Below, piece by piece: positions 17,178 to 25,668 of a stretch of 40,592 bases of DNA. Within the stretch, counting starts at the first letter, position 1. Every line of letters begins with the position of its first letter. A model generated the notes under the pieces. That model saw nothing but the letters and a program-made list of their open reading frames with translations, was not told the origin of the DNA and ran no database searches. The stretch lies in the NCBI GenBank assembly GCA_003224085.1, contig QHYK01000096.1, forward strand, positions 25,811 to 66,402, given 5' to 3'. This stretch comes from Acidobacteriota bacterium. Lineage in GTDB: Bacteria; Acidobacteriota; Terriglobia; Acidiferrales; UBA7541. The position numbers and the translations under genes were made by a program.

Positions 17178-18560
17178 ATGCACGAAGCACTACAAAGGGA
17201 ACTCGCCAGTTACGAGAAGCGCACGGCGAAATCTGCCGCCGCGCACAAGCGCGCCCTTGAGCGGATTCCCCTGGGCGTTGCCAGCAATTACCGCCATTAC
17301 GAGCCTTACCCGATTTTCGTGAAAGACGGGAAGGGCAGCCGGATTCACGACCTCGATGGCAACGAATACATCGACCACAACCTGTGTTTCGGTGCGCTGA
17401 TGGCCGGCCACTGCCATCCCGCCGTGGTTAAAGCCGTAGAACACGAACTGCATCGCGGCACCACCTTCGGCATGCCCCACGATCAGGAATGGGAGCTTGC
17501 CGAGGAAATTTGCAAACGCTATCCCGTCGAGATGGTGCGCTTCGGCTCCAGCGGCACCGAAGTCACTATGCACGCTTGCCGCATCGCGCGCGCCGCCACG
17601 GGCCGCGACAAGATTCTGAAATTCGAGGGCGGTTACCACGGATTGCACGATACCGCGCTCGTCAGCGTCAAGCCCAAGGCCGAAGATTACGGCGATCCGC
17701 AGGCTCCCACCAGCGTGCCCGGCGGTGCTGGCATTCCCAAAGGTTCGCTCGCCAATGTCGTCGTCGCAGCCTTCAACAATCTCTCGAGCGTCGAGCGCCG
17801 CTTCCGGGAATGTCCCGGTCAAATCGCCGCCATCATTCTCGAGCCTATCATGATGAACGTGGGTCTCTGTCTCCCGCAGCCGGGCTTTCTCCAAGGCTTG
17901 CGCGACCTTTGCAACCAAAATGGCGCGCTGCTCATTTTCGATGAGGTAAAAACCGGCGCAAAACTTGCCTGGGGCGGCGCCAGCGAATTCTTCGGGGTGA
18001 AGCCGGACATGATCTGTCTGGCCAAATCCATCGGCGGCGGTCTGCCGCTCGGCGCTTTTGGCGCGAGCCGGGCCGTTATGGGTCTTATTTCCCAGCACAA
18101 GGTTTTTCACGGCGGCACTTACAACACCAACCGCGTCGCCATGGCCGCCGGCCTCGCCACGTTCCGCGAAGTCCTCACCCGCGAAGACTACGCGCACGTC
18201 GGCAATCTCAGCAAGAAGCTCACTGAAGGCTATCGCGCCATCATCAAGAAATCCGGTTTGCAAGCGTACGTCGCCAGCGCCGGCGTCAATGGCGCGCTGA
18301 TGCTCTACCTGCAGGAAATTCGCAACTATCGCGACTGGACCAAGATGGATGTCGATCTGTGGCGCCACTACTGGTTCGGCATGGTCAATCGCGGCGTCCT
18401 CGCACAGCCATATGGGTGGGACGAGCAATGGACCATCTCGGTGCAGCACACCGAAGCGGACATCGACAAGCATCTGGCCGTCTTCGAGGAGGTCGCGCCC
18501 GCCCTGGCAAAAGCGCAGCGGGAACGCGGCGCCGCCTCGGTCGGCGCCGCCGGCCACTAG
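17178..18560 (+). CDS. Class III PLP-dependent aminotransferase (GSA-aminomutase-like)
   Basis: A 460-residue fold-type I PLP enzyme. Visible landmarks are IHDLDGNEYIDHNLCFGALMAGHCHPAVV, FGSSGTEVTMHACRIARAATGRDKILKFEGGYHGLHD, ILEPIMMNVGL, FDEVKTGAKLAWGG and the PLP lysine at residue 283 in CLAKSIGGGLPLGAFG. The overall pattern is closest to glutamate-1-semialdehyde aminomutase-like and omega-amine transaminases. ATG 17178 has GGAG five bases upstream; longer starts from 17088 lack a ribosome site. Followed by a permease, an aldehyde dehydrogenase and a GabT-like enzyme, it most likely removes the first amino group of a diamine, giving an aminoaldehyde. Amino-acid substrates remain possible. 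Confidence 0.88.
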   Translation: MHEALQRELASYEKRTAKSAAAHKRALERIPLGVASNYRHYEPYPIFVKDGKGSRIHDLDGNEYIDHNLCFGALMAGHCHPAVVKAVEHELHRGTTFGMPHDQEWELAEEICKRYPVEMVRFGSSGTEVTMHACRIARAATGRDKILKFEGGYHGLHDTALVSVKPKAEDYGDPQAPTSVPGGAGIPKGSLANVVVAAFNNLSSVERRFRECPGQIAAIILEPIMMNVGLCLPQPGFLQGLRDLCNQNGALLIFDEVKTGAKLAWGGASEFFGVKPDMICLAKSIGGGLPLGAFGASRAVMGLISQHKVFHGGTYNTNRVAMAAGLATFREVLTREDYAHVGNLSKKLTEGYRAIIKKSGLQAYVASAGVNGALMLYLQEIRNYRDWTKMDVDLWRHYWFGMVNRGVLAQPYGWDEQWTISVQHTEADIDKHLAVFEEVAPALAKAQRERGAASVGAAGH

Positions 18561-18580
18561 CCGTCGTGACAGCTTTTTTA

Positions 18581-18603
18581 GGGGCGCGCTTTAGCGCGTC
18601 CCC
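18581..18603 (+). repeat. Intergenic GC hairpin
   Basis: GGGGCGCGCT and AGCGCG-T-CCCC form a near-perfect hairpin with a two-base loop. It is preceded, not followed, by a T7 run, so on the plus strand it is not a standard intrinsic terminator. A second hairpin (CCCCGAC-TTT-GTCGGGG) follows at 18647-18663. Both sit between the aminotransferase and the permease and may attenuate or protect the transcript. Confidence 0.4.
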
Positions 18604-18710
18604 GTTGCGTCGCGAACTATAAACGGCAGCTTCCGCCCCCTGCCCGCCCCGACTTTGTCGGGGAGGCGGACGGTTGGCGTGACGGGCGGCGCAAACACGC
18701 CAAGGCGCCG

Positions 18711-18744
18711 GTCATTCCGCCACGGAGCGAGGAATCTCTCTTGG
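18711..18744 (+). repeat. Interspersed intergenic repeat containing the permease start
   Basis: GTCATTCCG, a short GC stretch, then GAGCGAGGAATCTCTCTT. A related unit (GTCATTGCGAGGC, GC hairpin, GAGATCTCTCTT) lies at 23181-23223. This looks like a dispersed palindromic repeat. The copy here supplies the GAGGAA ribosome site and the TTG start of the permease gene. Confidence 0.45.
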
Positions 18745-20198
18745 AAAACGCGGTCGCCACACCAGGTACCGCAAACGCAGCCGCCGGGACGCCGCGCCTG
18801 CGCCGCGTTCTCGGCCGCTGGGACCTCGTTCTGCTCTTCGTCGTCGCGGTTTTCAATCTGAATGTCATCCCATCCATCGCCGCCAACGGCGGCGTCACCA
18901 TTTGGCTCTGGATCATCTCGCTGCTTCTTTTTTTCTGGCCCCAGGGCATCGCGGTCATCGAGTTAGCTCACCGTTACCCCGGCGAAGGCGGCGTCTACCT
19001 CTGGGCTAAAGAAGTCTTCGGCGACTTTCACGGTTTTCTCTCCGGCTGGTGCTACTGGACTAACAACATGATGTACGTCCCCACGATCATGTTGTACTTC
19101 GTCGGCGTTTCGGTCTTTATTCTTGGTCCAGCGCACTCCGGGCTCGCAGACAGCAAGTCTTTTGCCCTCACCGCGTCCCTCGCCCTTCTCACCATTCTCG
19201 TGGCCCTCAACATCGTCGGCCTCGGTGTCGGCAAGTGGATCAATAACCTGGGCGGCTTCGGTACATTCATCGCGGGCGGCCTTTTAATCACGCTTGGCTT
19301 CGTTGTTTGGCTCCGCTTCGGAACTTCCATCACCGCCGCCGATTTCCGCATTCCCGCGAATCCGCGCTTCGTTCTCAACTCCTTCGGCGTGATCTGTTTC
19401 GGCCTCGTCGGCCTCGAACTTGCTTCCGTCATGGGCGACGAAATTGAGAACCCGCGCAAAACTCTTCCCGGCGCGGTTGCTTGGGGCGGCATTCTTTCCG
19501 GTGCGCTCTACCTCGGCACGACTCTGACCTTGCTCGTGGCGGTCAGCAAAGACCAAATCAGCGTCCTCCAGGGAATCGTGCAGGCGGTGAGCCACATGTC
19601 CACGCGTGTGGGCATCGGCTGGATCATCCCGCCCTTCGCCCTCATGCTCAGTCTGTCCATCGCCGGAATCGGCTCCGCCTGGCTCGGCGGCTCCGCGCGC
19701 ATCCCCTTCGTCGCAGGCCTCGATTCCTACCTGCCCGATTGGCTCGGCCAAATTCATCCGAAATACTCGACGCCCTACGCCGCGCTGATCGTACACGCCA
19801 TCGTTTCACTGATGCTAGTGGTCGTCAATTTCTCTTTCACCGGTACCGGCGTGCAGGAAACATTCCAAAAGTTGCTATCCCTAGCCGTCGTGCTCCAGTT
19901 GATTCCTTTCCTCTACCTGTTTGGCGCATTGCTGCGCATCGCTTCGCATTCCTCATTCGCGCGCGGCCGCTACCGTAGAACCACTCTCATCGCCGCAGGT
20001 CTAAGCGGCCTCCTCACGACTTCTCTAGGAATCGCTCTGGCGTTTTTTCCCGCGCAGCAAATCACTTCGCTGCTTTCTTACGAACTATGGATGTTCGGCG
20101 GCAGTTTGGCTTTCATCGCGCTGGCCGCATTTTTCTTTTTTATTTACGGCAGGCGCAAGGCCGCGCGTAAACTGGCCCCAGCAGCCCCTGCGCTCTGA
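18741..20198 (+). CDS. APC family amino acid / polyamine permease
   Basis: A 485-residue integral membrane protein with about 12 hydrophobic segments. APC-superfamily features include VFNLNVIPSIAANGGVTIWLW near the first helix, LAHRYPGEGGVYLWAKEVFGDFHGFLSGWCYW (helix 2-3 region), GLVGLELASVMGDEIENPRKTLPGAV (helix 6-7) and RIPFVAGLDSYLPDWLGQIHPKYSTPYAALI. The start is TTG 18741, with GAGGAA seven bases upstream inside a repeat. It lies between an aminotransferase and an aldehyde dehydrogenase, which suggests import of a polyamine, GABA or another amine as an alternative to the ABC system. Substrate is not readable from sequence. Confidence 0.9.
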   Translation: MENAVATPGTANAAAGTPRLRRVLGRWDLVLLFVVAVFNLNVIPSIAANGGVTIWLWIISLLLFFWPQGIAVIELAHRYPGEGGVYLWAKEVFGDFHGFLSGWCYWTNNMMYVPTIMLYFVGVSVFILGPAHSGLADSKSFALTASLALLTILVALNIVGLGVGKWINNLGGFGTFIAGGLLITLGFVVWLRFGTSITAADFRIPANPRFVLNSFGVICFGLVGLELASVMGDEIENPRKTLPGAVAWGGILSGALYLGTTLTLLVAVSKDQISVLQGIVQAVSHMSTRVGIGWIIPPFALMLSLSIAGIGSAWLGGSARIPFVAGLDSYLPDWLGQIHPKYSTPYAALIVHAIVSLMLVVVNFSFTGTGVQETFQKLLSLAVVLQLIPFLYLFGALLRIASHSSFARGRYRRTTLIAAGLSGLLTTSLGIALAFFPAQQITSLLSYELWMFGGSLAFIALAAFFFFIYGRRKAARKLAPAAPAL

Positions 20199-20215
20199 AA
20201 GAATTTGGAGGAGTC

Positions 20216-21697
20216 ATGTCCAGCATCGCCAAGACCAGCGTTCGCACTTATCCTAACTACGTGAACGGCCAGTGGGTCAGCAGCGTTTCGCTCGAAGCCT
20301 TTCCCGTCTACGATCCTTCGACCGAAGAAGTCATCGCCCAGGTCGCTTCCTCGCACGCCGCGGACGTCGACAAAGCCGTCAAAGCCGCTCGCGCCGCTTT
20401 TGATTCCGGCCCCTGGGCCACAACCACTGCCCAGGATCGCGGGCGCATCCTTTTCAAGCTTGCTGAAAAGGTCCGCCAAAACGCCGCGCAGCTCGCCGAA
20501 CTCGAGTGCCGCAACACCGGCAAGCCCATCGTCGAAGCGGAATTCGACATCGCCGACGTCGCCACCTGCTTCGAGTATTACGGCGGCCTCGCCAACAAAG
20601 TCACCGGCAAGGTGAATCCCGTTCCCGCTAACGCGCTGAGTTTCACGATGCGCGAACCCGTGGGCGTCGCGGGACAAATCATTCCCTGGAACTATCCGCT
20701 GCTCATGGCCGCCTGGAAGCTGGCTCCCGCTATCGCTGCAGGCTGCACCTGCGTGCTCAAGCCTGCCGAGCAAACTCCCCTCACGGCGCTGGAATTCGCC
20801 AATTGGTTCGAAGAAACCGGCTTGCCTCCCGGCGTGGTCAACATCGTCAACGGTTTCGGCGAAACCGCCGGTGCCGCCATCGTCGCGCATCCCAACGTGG
20901 ATAAAATCGCCTTCACCGGCAGCGCGGCAGTTGGAAAAATCATCGTGAAAAGCGCCGCCGAGACACTCAAACGCGTTACTCTCGAACTCGGCGGCAAATC
21001 GCCCAACATTTTCTTCCCCGACGCCGATTGGGAAGCCGCCGTGGACGGCGCGCTCTTCGGCGTCTTCATCAATCAAGGCGAAGTCTGCTCCGCCGGCAGC
21101 CGCATTCTCGTCGAGAAAAAAATCTATCCGAAGTTCGTCGAAGCCATGACCGAAAAAGCCAAGCGCATCAAGCTCGGCCCGCCGCTCGAACGTGACACCA
21201 AGATGGGCCCGCTCGTCAGCAAAGAACAGTACGACCGCGTCAATTCCTATCTCGAAGTCGGCAAGAAGGAAGCGAAAGTTGCCATCGGAGGCGGCCGCCC
21301 GAAGCAATTCGGCAAAGGCTATTACCTCGAGCCCACGATTTTTTACGACGTCCAAAACTCCGCGCGCATCGCCCGCGAAGAAATCTTCGGCCCCGTCGCT
21401 TCCGTCATTCCCTTCGACGGCGAATCCGAAGCCATTCGCATCGCCAACGACACGCCTTACGGCCTGGCCGCCGCCGTTTGGACGCGCGACATTTACAAAG
21501 CCTTCCGCGTCGTGAAATCGCTTCGCGCCGGCATCATTTGGGTCAATCACATGCAGCCGACGTATGTCGAAGCGCCCTGGGGCGGCTACAAGCAATCCGG
21601 CTTTGGCCGCGAACTCGGTCCCTGGGGCCTCGAAGAGTATCTCGAAACCAAGCAGGTCTTCGTCAATCTCGACGAAACCCCCATCGGCTGGTACTGA
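20216..21697 (+). CDS. NAD(P)-dependent aldehyde dehydrogenase (aminoaldehyde/betaine aldehyde type)
   Basis: A 493-residue aldehyde dehydrogenase of normal length. The active site has Glu257 in VTLELGGKSPNI and nucleophile Cys291 in INQGEVCSAGSR. Cofactor and fold signatures include IIPWNYPLLMAAWKLAPAIAAGCTCVLKPAEQTPL, IAFTGSAAVGK, REEIFGPVASVIPF and PWGGYKQSGFGRELG. The pattern is that of the betaine/gamma-aminobutyraldehyde dehydrogenase group. ATG 20216 has GGAGG directly upstream, and the gene follows the permease by 17 bp. In context it would oxidise the aminoaldehyde made by the upstream transaminase, for example 4-aminobutanal to GABA. It might also serve for succinate semialdehyde, since no separate dehydrogenase is present. 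Confidence 0.92.
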   Translation: MSSIAKTSVRTYPNYVNGQWVSSVSLEAFPVYDPSTEEVIAQVASSHAADVDKAVKAARAAFDSGPWATTTAQDRGRILFKLAEKVRQNAAQLAELECRNTGKPIVEAEFDIADVATCFEYYGGLANKVTGKVNPVPANALSFTMREPVGVAGQIIPWNYPLLMAAWKLAPAIAAGCTCVLKPAEQTPLTALEFANWFEETGLPPGVVNIVNGFGETAGAAIVAHPNVDKIAFTGSAAVGKIIVKSAAETLKRVTLELGGKSPNIFFPDADWEAAVDGALFGVFINQGEVCSAGSRILVEKKIYPKFVEAMTEKAKRIKLGPPLERDTKMGPLVSKEQYDRVNSYLEVGKKEAKVAIGGGRPKQFGKGYYLEPTIFYDVQNSARIAREEIFGPVASVIPFDGESEAIRIANDTPYGLAAAVWTRDIYKAFRVVKSLRAGIIWVNHMQPTYVEAPWGGYKQSGFGRELGPWGLEEYLETKQVFVNLDETPIGWY

Positions 21698-21740
21698 AAT
21701 GTTTGATCGCAACGCCTCGATTCAAGCGATGGCGCGGGTG

Positions 21741-21772
21741 CCGCACCCCGCGCCTTTCCGGGTGCGGGTTTT
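21741..21772 (+). terminator. Possible intrinsic terminator or attenuator inside the catabolic operon
   Basis: CCGCACCC (21741-21748) pairs perfectly with GGGTGCGG (21760-21767), followed by GTTTTG. It stands between the aldehyde dehydrogenase and the GabT-like gene. With a short T run it is likely partial, reducing but not ending transcription into gabT. Confidence 0.5.
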
Positions 21773-21802
21773 GCCTTCTTCTTCTGAATCGGAGAACCAA
21801 TC

Positions 21803-23152
21803 ATGAAAACCATCCAAATCCGCACCGAAATCCCCGGCCCCAAATCCCGCGCGCTCATGACCCGCCGCGAATCCGCCATTCCCCGCGGCCCCGCCAACGC
21901 CACGCCCGTTTTCGCTGCGCGCGCTGAAGGCGCGGTCATCGAAGACCTCGACGGCAATCGCTATCTCGATTTTGCCGGCGGCATCGGCTGCCTCAACGCT
22001 GGCCATCGTTCGCCGCGTGTAACCGCCGCAATCCGCGAGCAGCTCGACAAATTCCTCCATCTCTGCTTCGCCGTCACTCCCTACGAAGGCTACGTCGCCG
22101 TGGCCGAAAAACTCAACGCGCTCGCTCCCGGCAATTTCCCGAAAAAAACCATCCTGGTGAACTCCGGCGCCGAGGCCATCGAAAACGCCATCAAAATCGC
22201 CCGCGCCTACACCAAGCGGCCCGCCGTCATTTGCTTCGAAGACGCCTTCCACGGCCGCACGCTTCTCACCATGTCCCTCACCAGCAAAACGCATCCCTAC
22301 AAAGCCGGCTTCCAGCCCTTTGCCAGCGACATCTATCGCATTCCTTACGCCTATCCGTATCGCCACGCGCCGGGGACGTCTGCCGGAGATTTTGCCCACC
22401 ATCTCGAAGACGCCTTCCAGCGCTCCGTCGCGCCGGAATCTGTCGCCGCGGTCATCGCCGAGCCCGTTCTCGGCGAAGGCGGCTTTGTCGTCCCGCCGCC
22501 CGACTACTTCAAGCTCCTGCAGAAGATTTGCCGCGGCCATGGCATCCTTTTCATCGCCGACGAAGTGCAGTCCGGCTTTGGCCGCACCGGAAGATGGTTC
22601 GCCTCCGAACATTTCGGCATCGAGCCCGATCTCATCGCCACCGCCAAATCGCTCGGCGGCGGCATGCCCATCGCCGCTGTCACCGGCCGCGCCGAAATCA
22701 TGGACGCGCCCGGCCCCGGCTCTCTCGGCGGAACTTACTGTGGCCATCCGCTTTCTTGCGCCGCTGCGCTCGCCGCCATCGAAACCATCGAGAAAGAAGG
22801 CTTGCTGGCTCGTTCGCTCGCGATCGGCGAGCAGTTTGAAAAGCGCGCCCGCAGCTGGCAAAGCAAGTGGGATCTGGTCGGCGACGTCCGCGGCCTCGGC
22901 GGCATGTGCGCCATCGAACTCGTTCGCAACGCCACCACGCGCGAGCCCGCCGACACGGAAACCAAGCAAATCGCTCGCTACTGCTACGAGCACGGCCTCA
23001 TCACCATTACGGCGGGCACGTTCAACAACGTCATCCGCATTCTCGTGCCGCTCGTCGTCACCGACCAACAGTTCGATGAAGGCGTCGCCGTCATCGAAGC
23101 CGCGCTTGCTTCCGTCGCCGCGCTGAAGCACGCCGCCCTCTCCCACGTCTGA
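21803..23152 (+). CDS. gabT: 4-aminobutyrate aminotransferase-like enzyme
   Basis: A 449-residue class III aminotransferase with strong GabT features: GPKSRALMTRRESAIPRGPANATPVF, LDGNRYLDFAGGIGCLNAGH, LVNSGAEAIENAIKIARAYTKRPAVICFEDAFHGRTLLTMSLTSKTHPYKAGFQPF, IAEPVLGEGGFVVPP, IADEVQSGFGRTGRWFA and the PLP lysine 282 in IATAKSLGGGMPIAAV. Known members convert GABA plus 2-oxoglutarate to succinate semialdehyde and glutamate; some also act on 5-aminovalerate. It is the last gene of the catabolic arm, 105 bp after the dehydrogenase and followed by a strong terminator. Its presence is the best reason to read the cluster as amine-to-GABA catabolism. Confidence 0.93.
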   Translation: MKTIQIRTEIPGPKSRALMTRRESAIPRGPANATPVFAARAEGAVIEDLDGNRYLDFAGGIGCLNAGHRSPRVTAAIREQLDKFLHLCFAVTPYEGYVAVAEKLNALAPGNFPKKTILVNSGAEAIENAIKIARAYTKRPAVICFEDAFHGRTLLTMSLTSKTHPYKAGFQPFASDIYRIPYAYPYRHAPGTSAGDFAHHLEDAFQRSVAPESVAAVIAEPVLGEGGFVVPPPDYFKLLQKICRGHGILFIADEVQSGFGRTGRWFASEHFGIEPDLIATAKSLGGGMPIAAVTGRAEIMDAPGPGSLGGTYCGHPLSCAAALAAIETIEKEGLLARSLAIGEQFEKRARSWQSKWDLVGDVRGLGGMCAIELVRNATTREPADTETKQIARYCYEHGLITITAGTFNNVIRILVPLVVTDQQFDEGVAVIEAALASVAALKHAALSHV

Positions 23153-23180
23153 TTTCCTTTGGAGCGCGGTCCGCTTTTTT

Positions 23181-23225
23181 GTCATTGCGAGGCCGCGCAT
23201 TTTGCGGCCGAGAGATCTCTCTTCG
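23181..23225 (+). repeat. Interspersed intergenic repeat
   Basis: GTCATTGCGA, then GGCCGC and GCGGCC (23191-23209) forming a six-base-pair hairpin, then GAGAGATCTCTCTTCG, itself a palindrome. It resembles the copy at 18711-18744. It lies in the 329-bp gap after gabT, which otherwise holds only the terminator. Confidence 0.5.
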
Positions 23226-23245
23226 CTCCCCATTCCTCTCTAGAG

Positions 23246-23275
23246 GCCGGGCTTCCGCCCGGCTTTTCTCTTTTC
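23246..23275 (+). terminator. Intrinsic terminator after gabT
   Basis: GCCGGGC-TTCC-GCCCGGC is a perfect seven-base-pair stem with a tetraloop (23246-23263), followed by TTTTCTCTTTTC. This is a strong rho-independent terminator closing the catabolic operon. Confidence 0.8.
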
Positions 23276-23481
23276 GATTTTCACCTTTTTCTGCCTCTGT
23301 GTCCGCTGCGTCTCCGCGGCCCTCGGCGTTAAATCTTTGTGCTCTTGCGAAAATCACCCCCAAATCGCGGTCCTGGCCGTTGTTCCAATTGTTCCAAAAC
23401 TTGAGATGACTTCTCAGGCCACGAAGCGTAAGATTCCACCGCCCGTTTCCTCTGACAAAAGGAAAGACAAGGAGAACCCCG

Positions 23482-24108
23482 ATGAAGAACCTCGCCGCAT
23501 GTTTTGTTCTGCTGTGCGCAGCTGCCGCTGCCCCAGCTGTTCACGGGCAAGGCGGCTCAAAGCCGCCGGAGCAACCGCCCACTGTCTCCTCCGTCCTCAA
23601 CACGCTTTACGGCGTTGTCGAGCAGCAAGTGGTTTCCGCCGCCGAGGCCATGCCCGAGGACAAGTACTCCTTCGCGCCCACCAACGGCGAGTTCAAGGGC
23701 GTGCGCACTTTCGCCGAAGAGGTGAAGCACATCGGCTTCGCGAATCACCTTTTCTTCGGTCCGCTCATGGGCGAGACTATCGACACGAAGAACATCCAGC
23801 AAGAATCCAACGGCCCCGCCGAGTTGAAGACCAAAGCCGAGATTGTCCAGTACCTGAAGGACTCCTTCGCGCTAGGCCATAAGGCCATTGCCACGATCAC
23901 CGCGGGAAACCAGGTCACGCCACTCGACAAGCCGGTCTTTCCGTTCCTTTCCACGCGCCTGGCCATCGCCAACATCGGCACCTTTCATCCGATGGATCAC
24001 TACGGGCAGATGGTCGAGTATCTGCGGATGAACAGCATCATCCCGCCCGCCAGCCGCCCGCGCCCGCCGCAACAACAATCATCCTCACAACCCAAACCGC
24101 AACCATGA
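23482..24108 (+). CDS. Exported DinB-like protein
   Basis: A 208-residue protein with a signal peptide (MKNLAACFVLLCAAAAAPAVHGQ) and a four-helix DinB/YfiT-like fold. Helix-forming segments carry metal-ligand-like histidines at EEVKHIGFANHLFFG and the C-terminal GTFHPMDHYGQMVEYLRMN. The tail is Pro/Gln rich and probably disordered. Members of this superfamily can be thiol-dependent transferases or simple metal-binding proteins; exported versions are common in Acidobacteriota and uncharacterised. It stands alone after a terminator, preceded by AAGGAG. Specific function unknown. Confidence 0.82.
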   Translation: MKNLAACFVLLCAAAAAPAVHGQGGSKPPEQPPTVSSVLNTLYGVVEQQVVSAAEAMPEDKYSFAPTNGEFKGVRTFAEEVKHIGFANHLFFGPLMGETIDTKNIQQESNGPAELKTKAEIVQYLKDSFALGHKAIATITAGNQVTPLDKPVFPFLSTRLAIANIGTFHPMDHYGQMVEYLRMNSIIPPASRPRPPQQQSSSQPKPQP

Positions 24109-24573
24109 GGTAAGACCCCGGGTGATAACCCGGCCTGCCGCGAATCCCTCATTCCGATGCCCCGTTCTTTGTGGCCTAGGAATTCGCTGACTCCGCTTTC
24201 TCTTGTAGGGCCTCGGTTTTATCCCGAGTTTTGAAGGGACCCCTGCGCCAGACCATTAATGGATTTGCAGTGGGGGGCGGCTACCGCGATGGATTTCCTC
24301 TCTTCATTTACAACGCCAACGGCGTAGCGACACAGAAGCCCTTTCTGGCAAGTCCCACGGTGACTCACCATGGCAGGGGTACTTATTTTGGCGTGGGCAT
24401 TCCGTTGAATCTTGTTTCGTTGTTCAAGTCGAGCAAACCATACGCCGGTCTTGCCAGCCGGCCGCGGTCAGGCAGCAGCCCCCCGGTTTCCAGGGGGCGA
24501 CTCGCCTGTCTCTCAAAGTTAGTCGACTCCACGAACGTTTAGTGTTTCTTGCTTTTTTGGTTCCTCGCCACTT
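24109..24573. other. Intergenic region, 465 bp, no confident gene
   Basis: A short hairpin CCGGGT-GATA-ACCCGG lies at 24118-24133. A 103-codon open frame on the plus strand (24231-24542) has no ribosome site and no recognisable motif. CCCCCCGG and CAGGGGG near 24479-24500 can pair. It may be decayed sequence; I see no clear function. Confidence 0.4.
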
Positions 24574-25668
24574 CTACTTATTGATGTCGTCTTTGGCTTC
24601 GAGGCGCTTCAGGAGCGGCTCAAGGAAAGGCTTGTTGGCGTCGGGAGCGCCGCTGATGGCTTGGGTCATCTCTTTCGCCGCCGCGGGAAAGTCGCCTTTG
24701 TTCGAGTCGATCCGCGCCAGCGCCAAGTGGCTGACCCAGGAATTCGGATCCTTTTTCGGAACCTGCGGGAACAGCTCGAAAGCGCGCTTGGCGTTCCCTT
24801 GCCTCTGGAATCCGCGCGCGTAGACGTACAGTTGAATGGCATTGGCCTTCTCCAACGCCGTCGCGAGCGCCTTATCGGCTTCGTCTTTCTTGCCCATCGC
24901 GGTGAGAATGCGCGACTTGGTCTCCCAATTCTCGAAGCGCTCTTCATTTTGAATCGAAGTGTTTTCCCACTTCAGCGCTTCTTCGAGATTGTAGTTGTTG
25001 TCCAGGCACCACTGCGCCGCTTCGTCGTACCCCGCCCAGGTGAAGCCGCCGACGCTGCGCAGCTCGTTCTTGATGCTCCGCAGCACGACGGCTTTCAGGT
25101 CCACGCCAATCTGGAACGGCACCGCCAGCTTTTCCCAGCGCAGCGTCGCCACAGCCGATTCGGGCTTGACGTCTTCAAAAGTGTAGGTCAGCTGTTCAAA
25201 CGCTTCGGCCGCGTGCGGTTTCACGATCACGCGCAGCGCGTCTTCCTTCTCGTCATAGCTGAAACTGCCCCAGGACGTGGAATTCTTCGAAAAGATAATC
25301 GCCCACTGATCTTTGTCGGGAATCGTGTGCAGGCCGTAAGTGCCCGCCCCGAGAGGCTTCCCCTCCACGGTCACCTCGTCGGTGAACGTGATGGTGGTGT
25401 TTTCATTCGCACCAGCGCGCCACACTTTCCCGTAAGGAACGGTCTTGCCCCAAATTTCGCGACCGCCCACCGCCGGCCGGTGATAGGTAATGGTGACGTC
25501 CGTCAGCCCGATGCGCTGCGTCACGCTGGCCCGCTGGCTGACGCGCGGGATATTCAGCTCGGTTGGCTGGCTGCCGTTTTTGAATTGCGCTTCCGCGCTG
25601 CTGGCGAGAAGACTCCAGCCCGCCAATCCTGCACAAAAGCCCAGAACACACTTCGACATCCTGTGCAT
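24574..25668 (-). CDS. Exported DUF2911 protein with TPR-like C-terminus
   Basis: About 364 residues from the ATG at 25668 (AGAGGA ten bases upstream; a start seven codons earlier is also open). A signal peptide ends near SSAEAQF. Residues about 30-180 match the DUF2911 pattern: VTQRIGLTDVTITYHRPAVGGREIWGKTVPYGKVWRAGANENTTITFTDEVTVEG, GTYGLHTIP and WGSFSYDEKEDALRV. The remainder is helical repeats resembling tetratricopeptides (AMGKKDEADKALATALEKAN, VSHLALARIDSNKGDFPAAAKEM). DUF2911 proteins are periplasmic, abundant in Acidobacteriota and Bacteroidota, and uncharacterised. It is divergent from the radical SAM gene with a 500-bp gap. Confidence 0.88.
   Translation of the reverse strand: MHRMSKCVLGFCAGLAGWSLLASSAEAQFKNGSQPTELNIPRVSQRASVTQRIGLTDVTITYHRPAVGGREIWGKTVPYGKVWRAGANENTTITFTDEVTVEGKPLGAGTYGLHTIPDKDQWAIIFSKNSTSWGSFSYDEKEDALRVIVKPHAAEAFEQLTYTFEDVKPESAVATLRWEKLAVPFQIGVDLKAVVLRSIKNELRSVGGFTWAGYDEAAQWCLDNNYNLEEALKWENTSIQNEERFENWETKSRILTAMGKKDEADKALATALEKANAIQLYVYARGFQRQGNAKRAFELFPQVPKKDPNSWVSHLALARIDSNKGDFPAAAKEMTQAISGAPDANKPFLEPLLKRLEAKDDINK

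Noticed and set aside
15800-17179. Long minus-strand open frame (459 codons) across the TonB receptor gene
   Set aside because: A shadow of GC-rich codon use; no motifs, and the opposite strand carries clear receptor domains.
17190-18557. Minus-strand open frame (455 codons) opposite the aminotransferase
   Set aside because: Antisense shadow; Asp/Val/Gly-rich composition without domain motifs.
20144-23233. Minus-strand frames of 522 and 503 codons opposite the dehydrogenase and GabT genes
   Set aside because: Low-complexity antisense translations; the plus strand shows intact catalytic residues.
24231-24542. Possible 103-aa gene in the gap before the DUF2911 gene
   Set aside because: No ribosome site, no recognisable motif, and the C-terminal third looks like random Arg/Ser-rich sequence; kept only as an intergenic note.
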